This document shows, in pieces, positions 42,860 to 51,268 of a stretch of 64,000 nucleotides of DNA (position 1 is the stretch's first letter; the number at the start of each line of letters is the position of its first letter). The position numbers and the translations under genes are program-made. Below the pieces are notes generated by a model that saw nothing but the letters and a program-made list of their open reading frames with translations, had not been told where the DNA came from and made no database searches. This stretch comes from SHYR01 sp036013055 (GTDB lineage Bacteria; Chloroflexota; Dehalococcoidia; UBA2979), in the NCBI GenBank assembly GCA_036013055.1, contig DASCQM010000020.1:157791-221790 (forward strand), read 5' to 3'.

Positions 42860-45340
42860 TTAGCCGACGACGATGTTCAGCAACCGCCCGGGCACGAAGA
42901 TCACGCGCTGTACCGCCTTGCCCTCGATCTGCTGGGCGACCGCGGTCTGGGCCTCAGCCTCGGCGCGCACCGTCGCCTCGTCGGCGTCTGCGGCCACTTG
43001 AATGCGAGCGCGCATCTTGCCGTTCACTTGCACAGCGACCTCGACCGTCTCGCTGCGCGCGCGATCGGCCTCCAGCTCCGGCCATGGCTGCTGGTGGATC
43101 GAAAACTCGTGACCGGCGCGCTCCCACAGCTCCTCCGCGACGTGCGGACATGCGGGCGCCATCATCAGCAGCAGGAACTCGACCGCCTCGTCCCACGCGG
43201 CACCGTCGACGGCACCGCCATCCCGCAGACGCTGCATCGCATTCACCATCTCCATCAGCGCCGCCACCATCGTATTGAGCTGGTAGCGCTCGAAGTCGCG
43301 GGTGACGCGTTCCAGCGTCGAGTGGGAGACGCGCCGTAGCTCGCGGGTGCGCTCGCCGTCCGCATCGTCCGTGCGCTCCACAGGCGCCGTCACCAGCCCC
43401 CACGCGCGGTGCAGCCAGCGCGAGACACCGACGATGCCATCGACGTCGTACGGCCCACCCTGCTCCCACGGCCCGAGGAACATCAGGTAGGCGCGGAACG
43501 TATCCGCGCCCCACTGCGCCACCTGACCGTCCGGGGCGACCACGTTGCCGCGTGACTTCGACATCCGCTGCCCATCCGGGCCCATGATCTGGCCCTGGTT
43601 GAAGACGCGGTCGAAGGGCTCATCACCGGGCACGAGGCCAGCGTCGCGGGCGGCCTTGTAGAAGAAACGCGCGTAGAGCAGGTGCATCACGGCATGCTCG
43701 GCACCGCCCGTGTACTGATCGACGGGCAACCAGGCGTCCGCGATCTCGCGTGAGATCGCCTCTTCCGTGTTGTGCGCATCCGCGTAGCGCATGAAGTACC
43801 AGGACGAGCACATGAACGTGTCCATCGTCTCGGTGGCGCGCTGTGCGGCCTTGCCACAGTCGGGGCAGGTCGTCTTCACGAAGTCCTCAGACAACGCGAG
43901 CGGCGACTCCCCCGTCGGCAGGAATTCGACGTCGTACGGCAGTTCAACCGGCAACTGAGCCTCCGGCACCGGCACCATGCCGCAGTCCGGGCACTCCACC
44001 ATCGGGATCGGCGCGCCCCAGTAGCGCTGACGCGAGATCAGCCAGTCGCGCAGGCGGTAGACGACCTTCTGCTCGCCCCAGCCCTGCTCCGCCGCGAACC
44101 CAGCGACCGCCGCGATGCCGTCGACGTTCGAAGTACCGTCGAAGTGCGCCGAGTTGATCATCGGGCCCTCGTCCGTGAAGGCCTCGGTCAGCGCCTCTCC
44201 ACCCCAATCAGATGGTGAGATCACGACTTTGATCTCCATGCCGAACTTCGTCGCGAACTCGAAGTCGCGCTGGTCGTGCGCCGGTACGGACATCACCGCC
44301 CCGGTGCCGTAGGTGAGCAGTGCGTAGTCGGCGATCCAGATCGGCACGCGGTCGCCGTTGAACTGGTTGATGCAGTACGCGCCGGTGAAGACACCAGTCT
44401 TCTCGCGGTCCGACGCCTGGCGCTCGATCTCCGTCGCCAGCCGCGCAGCCTCGATGTACTCGTGGACCGCGTGCTGCTCCTCCTCGCTTGTAATTTGCGC
44501 GACCAGCGGGTGCTCGGGGGCGAGCACCATCGCTGTGACGCCATAGATCGTGTCGGGTCGCGTCGTGAAGACGCGGATCTCGTCGCTGCCGTCGGCGGTT
44601 GGCTGCTCCAGCGGGAACGCGATCTCCGCGCCCTCTGAGCGGCCGATCCAGTTGCGCTGCATCAGCTTCACCGGCTCGGGCCATTCGATGTCCTCGTTCG
44701 CCAGCAGCTCGTCCGCGTACTGCGTGATGCGGAAGAACCATTGCTCCATGCGACGTTGCTCAACCAGCGTCCCGCAGCGCTCGCAGCGCCCATCGACGAC
44801 CTGCTCGTTCGCCAACGTGGTGTTGCAGGACGTGCACCAGTTCACCGGCGCCTCGTCGCGGTAGGCCAGCCCCTGCTTGTGCAGCTGCAGGAACCACCAC
44901 TGCGTCCAACGGTAGTAGTCCGGGTCGGAGGTGATGATCTCGCGATCCCAGTCGAACATCGTGCCCATGCGCTTCAACTGGTCGCGCATGCGGTTGATGT
45001 TGTCGTTCGTCCAATCGCGCGGATGGACGCCGGCATTGATCGCCGCGTTCTCGGCAGGCAGCCCGAACGCATCGAACCCCATCGGGAACGTGACGTTGTA
45101 GCCCTGCATGCGACGGAAGCGAGCCAGCGCGTCCGAGGGCGACATCGCGAACCAGTGCCCAACGTGGAGGTCGCCCGACGTGTACGGCAGCATCGTCACC
45201 GCGTACCAGTTCTCGCGCCCGTCAACGCGATCCGGAATGCGGTAGATGTCGTCCTGCTCCCAGCGCTGCTGCCAGCGCTCCTCGATGGTTGTGTGGTCGT
45301 AACGGTCTAAGTCAGTCTCGGCGGGTGAATCGCTCGCCAT
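42860..45340 (-). CDS. leuS: Leucyl-tRNA synthetase
   Basis: 826 residues, bacterial type. The HIGH-type motif is in P-Y-T-S-G-D-L-H-V-G-H at about 52-62, an editing domain (about 220-415) includes F-T-T-R-P-D-T-I-Y-G-V-T, and R-M-S-K-S-R-G-N (KMSKS) is near 590. Zinc-like C-x-x-C pairs occur in N-W-C-T-S-C and C-E-R-C. The C-terminal domain ends F-V-P-G-R-L-L-N-I-V. It charges tRNA-Leu, which is also present in the window (63349). Upstream lies a 5' region with a leader ORF ending in five Leu codons, so expression may respond to leucyl-tRNA level. Confidence 0.95.
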   Translation of the reverse strand: MASDSPAETDLDRYDHTTIEERWQQRWEQDDIYRIPDRVDGRENWYAVTMLPYTSGDLHVGHWFAMSPSDALARFRRMQGYNVTFPMGFDAFGLPAENAAINAGVHPRDWTNDNINRMRDQLKRMGTMFDWDREIITSDPDYYRWTQWWFLQLHKQGLAYRDEAPVNWCTSCNTTLANEQVVDGRCERCGTLVEQRRMEQWFFRITQYADELLANEDIEWPEPVKLMQRNWIGRSEGAEIAFPLEQPTADGSDEIRVFTTRPDTIYGVTAMVLAPEHPLVAQITSEEEQHAVHEYIEAARLATEIERQASDREKTGVFTGAYCINQFNGDRVPIWIADYALLTYGTGAVMSVPAHDQRDFEFATKFGMEIKVVISPSDWGGEALTEAFTDEGPMINSAHFDGTSNVDGIAAVAGFAAEQGWGEQKVVYRLRDWLISRQRYWGAPIPMVECPDCGMVPVPEAQLPVELPYDVEFLPTGESPLALSEDFVKTTCPDCGKAAQRATETMDTFMCSSWYFMRYADAHNTEEAISREIADAWLPVDQYTGGAEHAVMHLLYARFFYKAARDAGLVPGDEPFDRVFNQGQIMGPDGQRMSKSRGNVVAPDGQVAQWGADTFRAYLMFLGPWEQGGPYDVDGIVGVSRWLHRAWGLVTAPVERTDDADGERTRELRRVSHSTLERVTRDFERYQLNTMVAALMEMVNAMQRLRDGGAVDGAAWDEAVEFLLLMMAPACPHVAEELWERAGHEFSIHQQPWPELEADRARSETVEVAVQVNGKMRARIQVAADADEATVRAEAEAQTAVAQQIEGKAVQRVIFVPGRLLNIVVG

Positions 45341-45368
45341 CGTTCGCTCCTGCTCTCGCCTGCGCCCT

Positions 45369-45386
45369 GCGGTCCGCGAGGACCGC
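45369..45386 (-). other. Second leader hairpin before leuS
   Basis: A 7-bp stem GCGGTCC/GGACCGC with a 4-nt loop, ending about 29 nt before the leuS ATG. No T tract. It might be a terminator or control ribosome access. Confidence 0.5.
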
Positions 45387-45436
45387 GCGCGGCTACTTCG
45401 TCTCGTGAAACAGAGTGACGCCCGACACGCGGGCGG

Positions 45437-45461
45437 GGCGACCTTTCTGCGAAAGGTCGCC
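45437..45461 (-). other. Leader hairpin overlapping the leucine leader stop codon
   Basis: On the minus strand a 10-bp perfect stem GGCGACCTTT/AAAGGTCGCC with a 5-nt loop. Its first base is the last base of the leader stop codon. A second copy of GGCGACC lies upstream at 45538-45532, inside the leader ORF, and could pair with the same downstream arm, giving alternative folds. Confidence 0.7.
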
Positions 45462-45574
45462 TAGGCGAGGAGGAGAAGGAGCGAGCTGGGGGCACGTCGA
45501 AGGGCGCGCGACGCACCGTGTGATACAGAGCGGTCGCCGCGAGTCCGGCGTTCGACGTCTGTACTGGTATCCAT
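45461..45574 (-). CDS. Putative leucine leader peptide of leuS (37 residues)
   Basis: ATG at 45574-45572, stop TAG at 45463-45461. The last seven codons are CTC CTT CTC CTC CTC GCC TAG, that is five Leu codons in a row, Ala and stop. A promoter TTGACC-18-GATACT ends 9 nt before the ATG, so the message may be leaderless with the ORF at its very start. The stop is immediately followed by a strong hairpin. This is the classic arrangement for ribosome-mediated attenuation responding to charged tRNA-Leu. The remainder of the peptide is polar and Arg-rich. Confidence 0.7.
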   Translation of the reverse strand: MDTSTDVERRTRGDRSVSHGASRALRRAPSSLLLLLA

Positions 45575-45583
45575 GACGACTTG

Positions 45584-45613
45584 AGTATCGAACCGCTCGC
45601 CCGCCGTGGTCAA
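45584..45613 (-). promoter_or_regulatory. leuS promoter
   Basis: TTGACC (45613-45608), 18 nt, GATACT (45589-45584) on the minus strand, just before the leader ORF ATG at 45574. Confidence 0.75.
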
Positions 45614-45646
45614 CCACGTTCCCACCACGACGCCGCTGCGACGACC

Positions 45647-45823
45647 CTAGAGTGCCACGAAGATCAGGATCCCCGAGAGCGGCACGCCCGCCGAGACGAA
45701 CAGCAGCAGTCGCACCGCCTCCTTCGATCGCTGCGTCGGATTCGTCGACGAAAGCGCGCGGCGCATCTGCACCGTCACGAGCAGCGCGTAGAGCGCGAAG
45801 ATGGCGATCAGCGCAGGAAGCAT
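45647..45823 (-). CDS. Small two-span membrane protein (58 residues)
   Basis: ATG at 45823 with AGGA 8 nt upstream. Residues 1-19 and 38-58 are hydrophobic (M-L-P-A-L-I-A-I-F-A-L-Y and L-L-L-F-V-S-A-G-V-P-L-S-G-I), joined by a polar loop (Q-M-R-R-A-L-S-S-T-N-P-T-Q-R-S). Codon usage resembles neighbours. The leuS promoter follows the stop. No homology recognised; function unknown. Confidence 0.6.
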   Translation of the reverse strand: MLPALIAIFALYALLVTVQMRRALSSTNPTQRSKEAVRLLLFVSAGVPLSGILIFVAL

Positions 45824-45894
45824 GCGGCCATCCTACGTCGCCGCCGACGCTCGCTCACGTGCGCCACCATCGAGCGGCGGCAAGCCAGTCCGCG

Positions 45895-47298
45895 TCAGTC
45901 GGCCGCGCTCGCACGGAACACGGGCCCGAAGCCGAGCATGTACAGCTCGCCGTCACCATCGACGCCGAACGAGAGGATGCTGTCGCCGGTCTCGGCGATC
46001 ACGATGGGACCGCTCGCGAGATCGGAGTGCAGCGCCCAGATCGTGCCGCTGCAGAAGTCTCCGTAGATGTAGTACCCGCGCAGGGCAGGCATCTCGCTGC
46101 CACGGTAGACGACCCCACCGGCCACCGAACAGTTCCCCGCGGCATGGGTGTACGTCGCCACCGGTGCGACCGCGCCCGCCGTCGAGCAGCCGCTGCTCGG
46201 CGAGAAGCAGCGGTCACCCTCGAGGCGCTTCCAGCCGTAGTTGCCACCGCCGTCGACGATGTCGATCTCCTCGACGCTGCCCTGGCCGACATCGCCAACC
46301 CAGAGGCTGCCCGTCGCCGGGTCGAACGACATCCGCCACGGATTACGCAGGCCGTAGGCCCAGACCTCCGGTCGCGCGCCGAGCGAATCCGCGAACTGCG
46401 GATTGTCCGAGGGAGTCGCGTACGGCTGCGACGCCGTGGCACCCGAGACATCGAGGCGGATGATCGTGCCGAGCAGCGTCGACGGATCCTGTCCGTTGCC
46501 GTCGGGGTCGCCGCCGGAGCCGCCGTCACCAAGGCCGAGGTAGAGCATCCCATCCGGACCGAAGCGCACAGTGCCCCCGTTGTGGTTCTGGTACGGCTGC
46601 GCCACCTCGACGATCACGAGCCTGCTGGCAACGCTCGCGACGTCCGACGTCACCGTGAAACGCGCGAGCACGGAGCGGCGTGGCCCCGGCGCGCTGTAGT
46701 ACGCGTAGATGTAGCCGTTCGACGTGAACGCGGGGTCGAGCGTGACGCTGAGCAGCCCCTCCTCGAATCCCTGGCGCAGCACCAGATCGCGGATGTCGAG
46801 CAGCACGCTCTGGCCCTCGACGCCGGGGCGCTGCAGCAGCACTCGCCCACCCTGCTCGACGACGTAGACGCGATCACCGGGGTATGGCCCGAGATCGACG
46901 GGATTATCGAAGAACGACTCACCGAAGGCGAGGCTGAACTTGAGCTGCGGCGGCGTCGACGCGATCGATGGTTCAGCCGGCACGACGGTCGCCACCGGCG
47001 TCGCTGTCGGTGCGGCCGTGGGAGCGGCGGTTGCGGCTGGCGTCGCTGTCGGCGTCGGCGTCGCGGTCGGCTGCGGGACCGGCGTGCCGAGCAGCACCGG
47101 CACGCGCGGCGTCGCGGTTGCGAGCGGTGCCTGTGCCGTCGGCACTGGAGTCGGTGCAGCGGTCGCGGCGGCCGTCGATATTGCCGTAGCCGTCGAGGGT
47201 GCGGCGGGCGCGGACGTCGCCGTTGGCGCGGGCTCGTCGACACCACCGCCGCAGGCTGCGGCGGCGAGCATCACGGCGGCGAGCAGGTAGAGCTTCAG
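45895..47298 (-). CDS. Lipoprotein glucose/sorbosone dehydrogenase (PQQ-type beta propeller)
   Basis: 467 residues from CTG 47298 (GAGGA 7 nt upstream), giving a normal lipoprotein signal L-K-L-Y-L-L-A-A-V-M-L-A-A-A-A-C. The next starts (GTG 47274 or ATG 47271) would cut off the positive charge and half the hydrophobic region. A Pro/Thr/Ala linker (about 18-110) is followed by a six-bladed propeller: Y-V-V-E-Q-G-G-R-V, G-L-L-S-V-T-L-D-P, H-N-G-G-T-V-R-F-G-P-D-G-M-L-Y near 250, and G-L-R-N-P-W-R-M-S-F near 315. Oxidises aldoses with PQQ at the outer face. No PQQ synthesis gene here. Confidence 0.85.
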   Translation of the reverse strand: MKLYLLAAVMLAAAACGGGVDEPAPTATSAPAAPSTATAISTAAATAAPTPVPTAQAPLATATPRVPVLLGTPVPQPTATPTPTATPAATAAPTAAPTATPVATVVPAEPSIASTPPQLKFSLAFGESFFDNPVDLGPYPGDRVYVVEQGGRVLLQRPGVEGQSVLLDIRDLVLRQGFEEGLLSVTLDPAFTSNGYIYAYYSAPGPRRSVLARFTVTSDVASVASRLVIVEVAQPYQNHNGGTVRFGPDGMLYLGLGDGGSGGDPDGNGQDPSTLLGTIIRLDVSGATASQPYATPSDNPQFADSLGARPEVWAYGLRNPWRMSFDPATGSLWVGDVGQGSVEEIDIVDGGGNYGWKRLEGDRCFSPSSGCSTAGAVAPVATYTHAAGNCSVAGGVVYRGSEMPALRGYYIYGDFCSGTIWALHSDLASGPIVIAETGDSILSFGVDGDGELYMLGFGPVFRASAAD

Positions 47299-47392
47299 CG
47301 GAGCGTCCTCTGCGGGCTAACCGAGCGCGATCGGTGACGGATTCGACTGGCAGTCACGATAGTAGACCGCTGCCGCACGCGCGCCGTGGGGG

Positions 47393-47986
47393 CTATCCCT
47401 CGGCGCGGTCGAGCGCGGCGGAGACCGTCGCAGCAAACGAGGAGGAATCGCCCAGGTAGTGGAAGCGCACGATCTCCGTACCGACCTGATCCACCAGTAC
47501 GAACGTCGGCGTCCCGCGCACCGCGTAGCGCGCCGCCCCCGGCCGATCGTGGTCAACCGACTTCTCGACGAACGTCAGCCGTCCGCTGAACTGCTGGATC
47601 GTCTGGTAGATCCACGGCTCCATCCGCTCGCAGAACTCGCACCACGTACCCGAGAACCAGATCAGCGTCGGCTGATCGGGCGACCCGGGCGTCTCCGCCG
47701 ATGGTAGCGGCCGCGTCGAGTGGTAGACGGTGTGAGCGCTGCCGGTCAGCACCTGGATCGACCCCCCGCTGGCCTCTGCGGCCAGCGTCTCGATGGCGGC
47801 GTCCGCCGTCGACTCCGGGGGGCCGATGATCACCAGCGCCGCCGCGCCCGCGATCACCAGCGCAGCGACCGACCAGCCGAGCAGCGGCTGCCAGCGCAGG
47901 CCGCGTCCGCGGCGTCGATCGCCCCGCTGTTCGGCGTCGCGCCGTCGCGACTGGCGCTGACGCTTCTTGCTTCGGGATGTTGGCAC
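47393..47986 (-). CDS. Membrane-anchored thioredoxin-like protein
   Basis: About 197 residues from GTG 47986 (GGGAG 5 nt upstream); GTG 48022 is an alternative. The N-terminal 35 residues are Arg/Lys/Gln rich, one membrane segment follows (about 38-57), then a thioredoxin domain with W-F-S-G-T-W-C-E-F-C-E-R-M near 120-130. The C-x-x-C motif should form the redox disulfide; Y-A-V-R-G-T-P-T-F near 160-168 holds the cis-proline loop. It faces outside the cytoplasm and probably handles disulfide reduction or oxidation of envelope proteins. Confidence 0.87.
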   Translation of the reverse strand: MPTSRSKKRQRQSRRRDAEQRGDRRRGRGLRWQPLLGWSVAALVIAGAAALVIIGPPESTADAAIETLAAEASGGSIQVLTGSAHTVYHSTRPLPSAETPGSPDQPTLIWFSGTWCEFCERMEPWIYQTIQQFSGRLTFVEKSVDHDRPGAARYAVRGTPTFVLVDQVGTEIVRFHYLGDSSSFAATVSAALDRAEG

Positions 47987-48153
47987 GGTGGCTCCCGGCT
48001 GCTGTTGCGATCTACCAGCCACTGAAGCGCAGTCGTTGCGCGCGCGGCGTGATCGTGGTCACACGGTGGGGCGACCGCGCTGCGGATCGTGCGTCTGTAC
48101 GGGTGGGAGTGCGCGCGAGTACCCTCCCCGCCATCACATCAAGGAGGGGTCCT

Positions 48154-48348
48154 GTGAACATCGTCGTCGACTTCGACAAATGCGACAGCAACGCGCTCTG
48201 CGTCGCTGCCGCCCCCGCGCTCTTCGAGGTGCGGGATGACAACTTCCTGTACGTCCTCAACGAGACGCCCGGCGAAGATCAGCGCGCGCGGCTTGAGGAG
48301 GCGGTCCGCAACTGCCCGACGGGCGCAATCTCTATCGAGGACGACTAG
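48154..48348 (+). CDS. Small [3Fe-4S]/[4Fe-4S] ferredoxin
   Basis: 64 residues from GTG 48154 with AAGGAGGGG upstream. V-N-I-V-V-D-F-D-K-C-D-S-N-A-L-C near 1-16 and N-C-P-T-G-A-I near 53-59 are the signature of the single-cluster ferredoxins that serve cytochrome P450 or Rieske enzymes. Only three ligand cysteines (C10, C16, C54) are visible, with Ala where the fourth would be, so a [3Fe-4S] cluster is likely. The reductase gene follows 39 nt later, making a redox pair. Confidence 0.9.
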   Translation: MNIVVDFDKCDSNALCVAAAPALFEVRDDNFLYVLNETPGEDQRARLEEAVRNCPTGAISIEDD

Positions 48349-48387
48349 CCGCGAGGCGCGGCCTCCGACGAGTCCCGACGTGTTGCC

Positions 48388-49632
48388 GTGACCGGCCGCG
48401 GCGTCGATCGCATCGCCGTGATCGGCGCGTCGCTGGCGGGCTTAAGCGCGGCCGAGACGCTGCGAGCCGAGGGCTACGGCGGCACGATCACGCTCGTTGG
48501 CGCGGAAGATCGGCTCCCGTACGACCGCCCGCCGCTCTCCAAGCAAGTGCTGACCGGCGAGCGTGATCCGAACTCCACCGCCCTGCGCACGGACGAGCGC
48601 TACGACGAACTCGACCTCGATCTCCGACTCGGCACGCGTGCGACGGCGCTCGGTCCGGCGGCACACGAGGTCACGCTCGATAGCGGCACGGGCAGCGCGG
48701 TGCTCGCCTACGACCGCCTGATCATCGCCACCGGCGCCTCGCCCCGGTCGCTCCCCGGCACGCCACCGCTCGACGGCACCTACACGCTGCGCACGATCGA
48801 CGACTGCATCGCCCTGCGACGCGAGTTCGAGGCCGGCGCGCGCGTCGTCGTCGTCGGTGCCGGCTTCATCGGCGGTGAGGTCGCATCGAGCGCGCGTGCG
48901 CGAGGGCTCGACGTCACCGTGCTCGAAGCCGCCCCGGTCCCGCTGGAGCGCGCTGTCGGCGCAGAGATGGGGCGGGTCTGCGCCGCGCTTCAGACGGCCC
49001 ACGGCGTCGACCTGCGGCTCGGCACCGGCGTCGAGGGTTTCGATGGCGCGCAGCGCGTCGAGCGCGTGCGGCTCGCCGATGGGTCGACGCTGGCAGCGGA
49101 TGTCGTCGTCGTAGGCGTCGGTGTCGCGCCCAACGTCGGCTGGCTCGATGGCAGCGGCATCGCCGTCGACAACGGCATCACGTGCGACGCCACGCTCGCC
49201 ACCAGCGCGCCGGACGTCTACGCGGCGGGCGATGTCGCGAACTGGCTCAACCCGCAGTTCGGTGAGCGCATGCGTGCGGAGCACTGGACGAACGCGGTCG
49301 AACAGGGCCGCGCGGCCGCCCTCAACGTGCTCACGAGCAGCGAACACGCCAGCCCGTTCTCGTCCGTGCCCTACTTCTGGTCGGACCAGTACGAGACCAA
49401 GATCCAGTTCGTCGGCCACGCCAGACCCGACGACGAGGTGCGCGTCGTCCATGGCAGCGTCGACGACAGCGGCCCCGGCGACGGCAGGTTCGTGGCGCTC
49501 TATGGACGCGGCGGCAGACTCGTCGCCGCTATCGGCTTCAACTGGGCGCGCCACGTCATGGCCTACCGCGCGATGATCGGCGAGGGCATCGGCTGGGACG
49601 ACGCCCTCGCACACGCCGCTTCCGTTGACTAG
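48388..49632 (+). CDS. Ferredoxin reductase (FAD/NAD(P)H, BphA4/ThcD type)
   Basis: 414 residues from GTG 48388. The FAD-binding G-A-S-L-A-G-L-S-A-A near 12-21, the NAD(P)H-binding V-V-V-G-A-G-F-I-G-G-E-V-A near 153-165, and Y-A-A-G-D-V-A-N-W near 275-283 are intact. R-L-P-Y-D-R-P-P-L-S-K near 44-54 is typical of rubredoxin/putidaredoxin reductases. It transfers electrons from NAD(P)H to the ferredoxin encoded just upstream; the terminal oxygenase is not in this window. Confidence 0.92.
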   Translation: MTGRGVDRIAVIGASLAGLSAAETLRAEGYGGTITLVGAEDRLPYDRPPLSKQVLTGERDPNSTALRTDERYDELDLDLRLGTRATALGPAAHEVTLDSGTGSAVLAYDRLIIATGASPRSLPGTPPLDGTYTLRTIDDCIALRREFEAGARVVVVGAGFIGGEVASSARARGLDVTVLEAAPVPLERAVGAEMGRVCAALQTAHGVDLRLGTGVEGFDGAQRVERVRLADGSTLAADVVVVGVGVAPNVGWLDGSGIAVDNGITCDATLATSAPDVYAAGDVANWLNPQFGERMRAEHWTNAVEQGRAAALNVLTSSEHASPFSSVPYFWSDQYETKIQFVGHARPDDEVRVVHGSVDDSGPGDGRFVALYGRGGRLVAAIGFNWARHVMAYRAMIGEGIGWDDALAHAASVD

Positions 49633-49680
49633 CGGCGGCGTGAGCAAGACACAGGGCAGCCGAAGCGTGACCATCGCTCC

Positions 49681-50448
49681 ATGACCGCAACTCCCCCCAC
49701 CGACGCTCCCGCGAGCCTTCAGCTGCGCCCGGCGCTGATGCTGCCACTCGTGGCGATCGCCGTCGTCACCTTCGTCGGCCTCGGTCTCTGGCAGATCACG
49801 CGCATGAACGACAAGCGCGACCTCGAGCAGCAGCTCGGCGACCGCATCGCTGCCGAGCCGCTCACCGCCTCAGCAGCGACCCGGCTGCCGCTCGACGACC
49901 TCGACTACCGTCGCGTCGTCCTCGATGGCCGCTGGGACTTCGACGCCGCGCTCACGATCCGGGGCCGCTTCCGCTTCGGCATCTCAGGCGAGGAGATCAT
50001 CGTGCCGCTGCTGCCCGCGGGCGGTGGCGACGCCATCCTCGTCAACCGCGGCTGGTATCCGACGACCGAGCGCGAGGCCACGCGCGCCACCCTCGCCGCA
50101 GAGAACGCGTCCAACATCGAGGGCCTGATCCGCTACTTCGCTTCAGGCTCCGCGAACGAGACGTCGCCCGGCGTCTGGACGCGTTTCCATCCCCGATCCC
50201 TCGCCGGTTCGCTCTCCTACGGTGCGCAGCCGTGGGGCGTGGTCGAGGGTCAGCTCGTCGAACGGCAACCGCTGACGCCTCCCGGAACGCTGCCTGCGCA
50301 GGACTACGTCGCGTTCGACGACACCGTCACGCACCTCGAGTACGCGCTGACGTGGTTCGGCCTCGCGATCGCGCTGGCCGTTACCGCCACGATCCGTCTC
50401 CGAACCTCGCGCGCCCCACTAGCCCACCCCCCCGGGGGGGGTGTATGA
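49681..50448 (+). CDS. SURF1 family cytochrome oxidase assembly protein
   Basis: 255 residues with N- and C-terminal membrane segments (about 19-40 and 225-242) and a large outer domain. G-L-G-L-W-Q-I-T-R-M-N-D-K near 35-47 and Y-R-R-V-V-L-D-G-R-W-D near 77-87, plus V-N-R-G-W-Y-P near 120, are SURF1 signatures. It helps insert heme a into cytochrome c oxidase, which indicates an aerobic respiratory chain. Stop is immediately before the YHS gene. Confidence 0.9.
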   Translation: MTATPPTDAPASLQLRPALMLPLVAIAVVTFVGLGLWQITRMNDKRDLEQQLGDRIAAEPLTASAATRLPLDDLDYRRVVLDGRWDFDAALTIRGRFRFGISGEEIIVPLLPAGGGDAILVNRGWYPTTEREATRATLAAENASNIEGLIRYFASGSANETSPGVWTRFHPRSLAGSLSYGAQPWGVVEGQLVERQPLTPPGTLPAQDYVAFDDTVTHLEYALTWFGLAIALAVTATIRLRTSRAPLAHPPGGGV

Positions 50449-50475
50449 TCCCGCTACGTATTGAAGGAGAGATCA

Positions 50476-50682
50476 ATGGTTGGCAACCTGCTGAACGTAT
50501 TCCGAGGCTCGTCCTCGGCAATTGACCCCGTCTGCGGCATGACCGTCGACACGAAGAACCCCAACGGCGGCACCCACGACCACGAGGGCACCACCTACTA
50601 CTTCTGCGGCACCGGATGCCGTCTCGAGTTCGCCGAAGACCCGAAGGGGTACCTCTCCGGCGAGAAGAAGATGGAGATGTAG
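50476..50682 (+). CDS. YHS domain protein
   Basis: 68 residues from ATG 50476 with AAGGAGAG upstream. D-P-V-C-G-M-T-V-D near 20-28 and Y-F-C-G-T-G-C-R-L-E-F near 47-57 form the YHS pattern with metal-binding Cys residues. Such domains accompany heavy-metal ATPases and oxygenases, possibly binding copper or other metals. Here it stands alone 27 nt after SURF1, so a copper supply role for the oxidase is possible but unproven. Confidence 0.85.
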   Translation: MVGNLLNVFRGSSSAIDPVCGMTVDTKNPNGGTHDHEGTTYYFCGTGCRLEFAEDPKGYLSGEKKMEM

Positions 50683-50732
50683 TCCGGGCAATCGAGAGCG
50701 ACCCCGTCTGATACCACAGACGGACAGATCAG

Positions 50733-50759
50733 GAGAGGGCACCCAATGGGTGCCCTCTC
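50733..50759 (+). terminator. Intrinsic terminator after the YHS gene
   Basis: A perfect 12-bp stem GAGAGGGCACCC with a 3-nt AAT loop, followed by TCTTC. It lies 50 nt after the YHS stop. Confidence 0.82.
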
Positions 50760-50809
50760 TCTTCATGCTCGCTTGCCGGTTACGTGGCAGCCCTTTGCGT
50801 GGCAACTCT

Positions 50810-51234
50810 CTACGTGGCGGCTCTGATCTGCTGGGCGTGGTCGTCACAGTGATGCGCAACGAAGTCCCACAACGCCTCGACCGTGCCGCTTCCCGCTTCA
50901 CGCGCGAGATCGTCGGCGGTGATGGCCGCGTAGATCGGACTCAGCGTCTCGACGGTCGTCGCCAGCCCGGGAGGGCCTCTGCGGGATCGGCGAACTGGAA
51001 GTCCGGTCGCAGCGGCTCCGGCTGCCCCAGCCCGCTGGCCAGGCGGCCGGCGTAGTAGAACTCGCCACCCACCACGTGCTCAGCGACCTTGCGGGGCGAC
51101 CAGTGCTCCTCGTCATCGTTCTCGTCGGCATCGGGCGGGGATTGCTCCCACACTGCGCCGGCGGCGGTGATCGCAGCACTCAGATCGTCACGAGCGGCGT
51201 CGAGCTTCGCCCGAAGCTCTTCGATCGATGCCAT
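50810..51234 (-). pseudogene. DinB-like protein gene with an apparent frameshift
   Basis: The first part (51234 to about 50970) encodes I-E-E-L-R-A-K-L-D-A-A-R-D-D-L, H-W-S-P-R-K-V-A-E-H-V-V-G and F-A-D-P-A-E-A-L, the DinB-like opening. The remainder is in another frame: A-T-T-V-E-T-L-S-P-I-Y, E-A-L-W-D-F-V-A-H-H-C-D-D-H-A-Q-Q. One base appears missing near 50963-50976. Rejoined it gives about 141 residues with the usual helices and final H-x(3)-H-x(3) metal pattern. May be a real gene with a sequencing error. Confidence 0.7.
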
Positions 51235-51268
51235 CAGCGACGATCCGCTAACGAACCGGGAGGCGGAG

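Noticed and set aside
45341..45646. T-box leader upstream of leuS
   Set aside because: The conserved AGGGTGGNACCGCG box and a stem I with specifier loop are not present. A leader ORF with five leucine codons explains the region better.
50731..50835. Small ORF starting at the ATG inside the hairpin at 50746, with AGGAG before it
   Set aside because: The apparent ribosome site and start codon are part of a perfect 12-bp terminator stem-loop, and the peptide has no sensible pattern.
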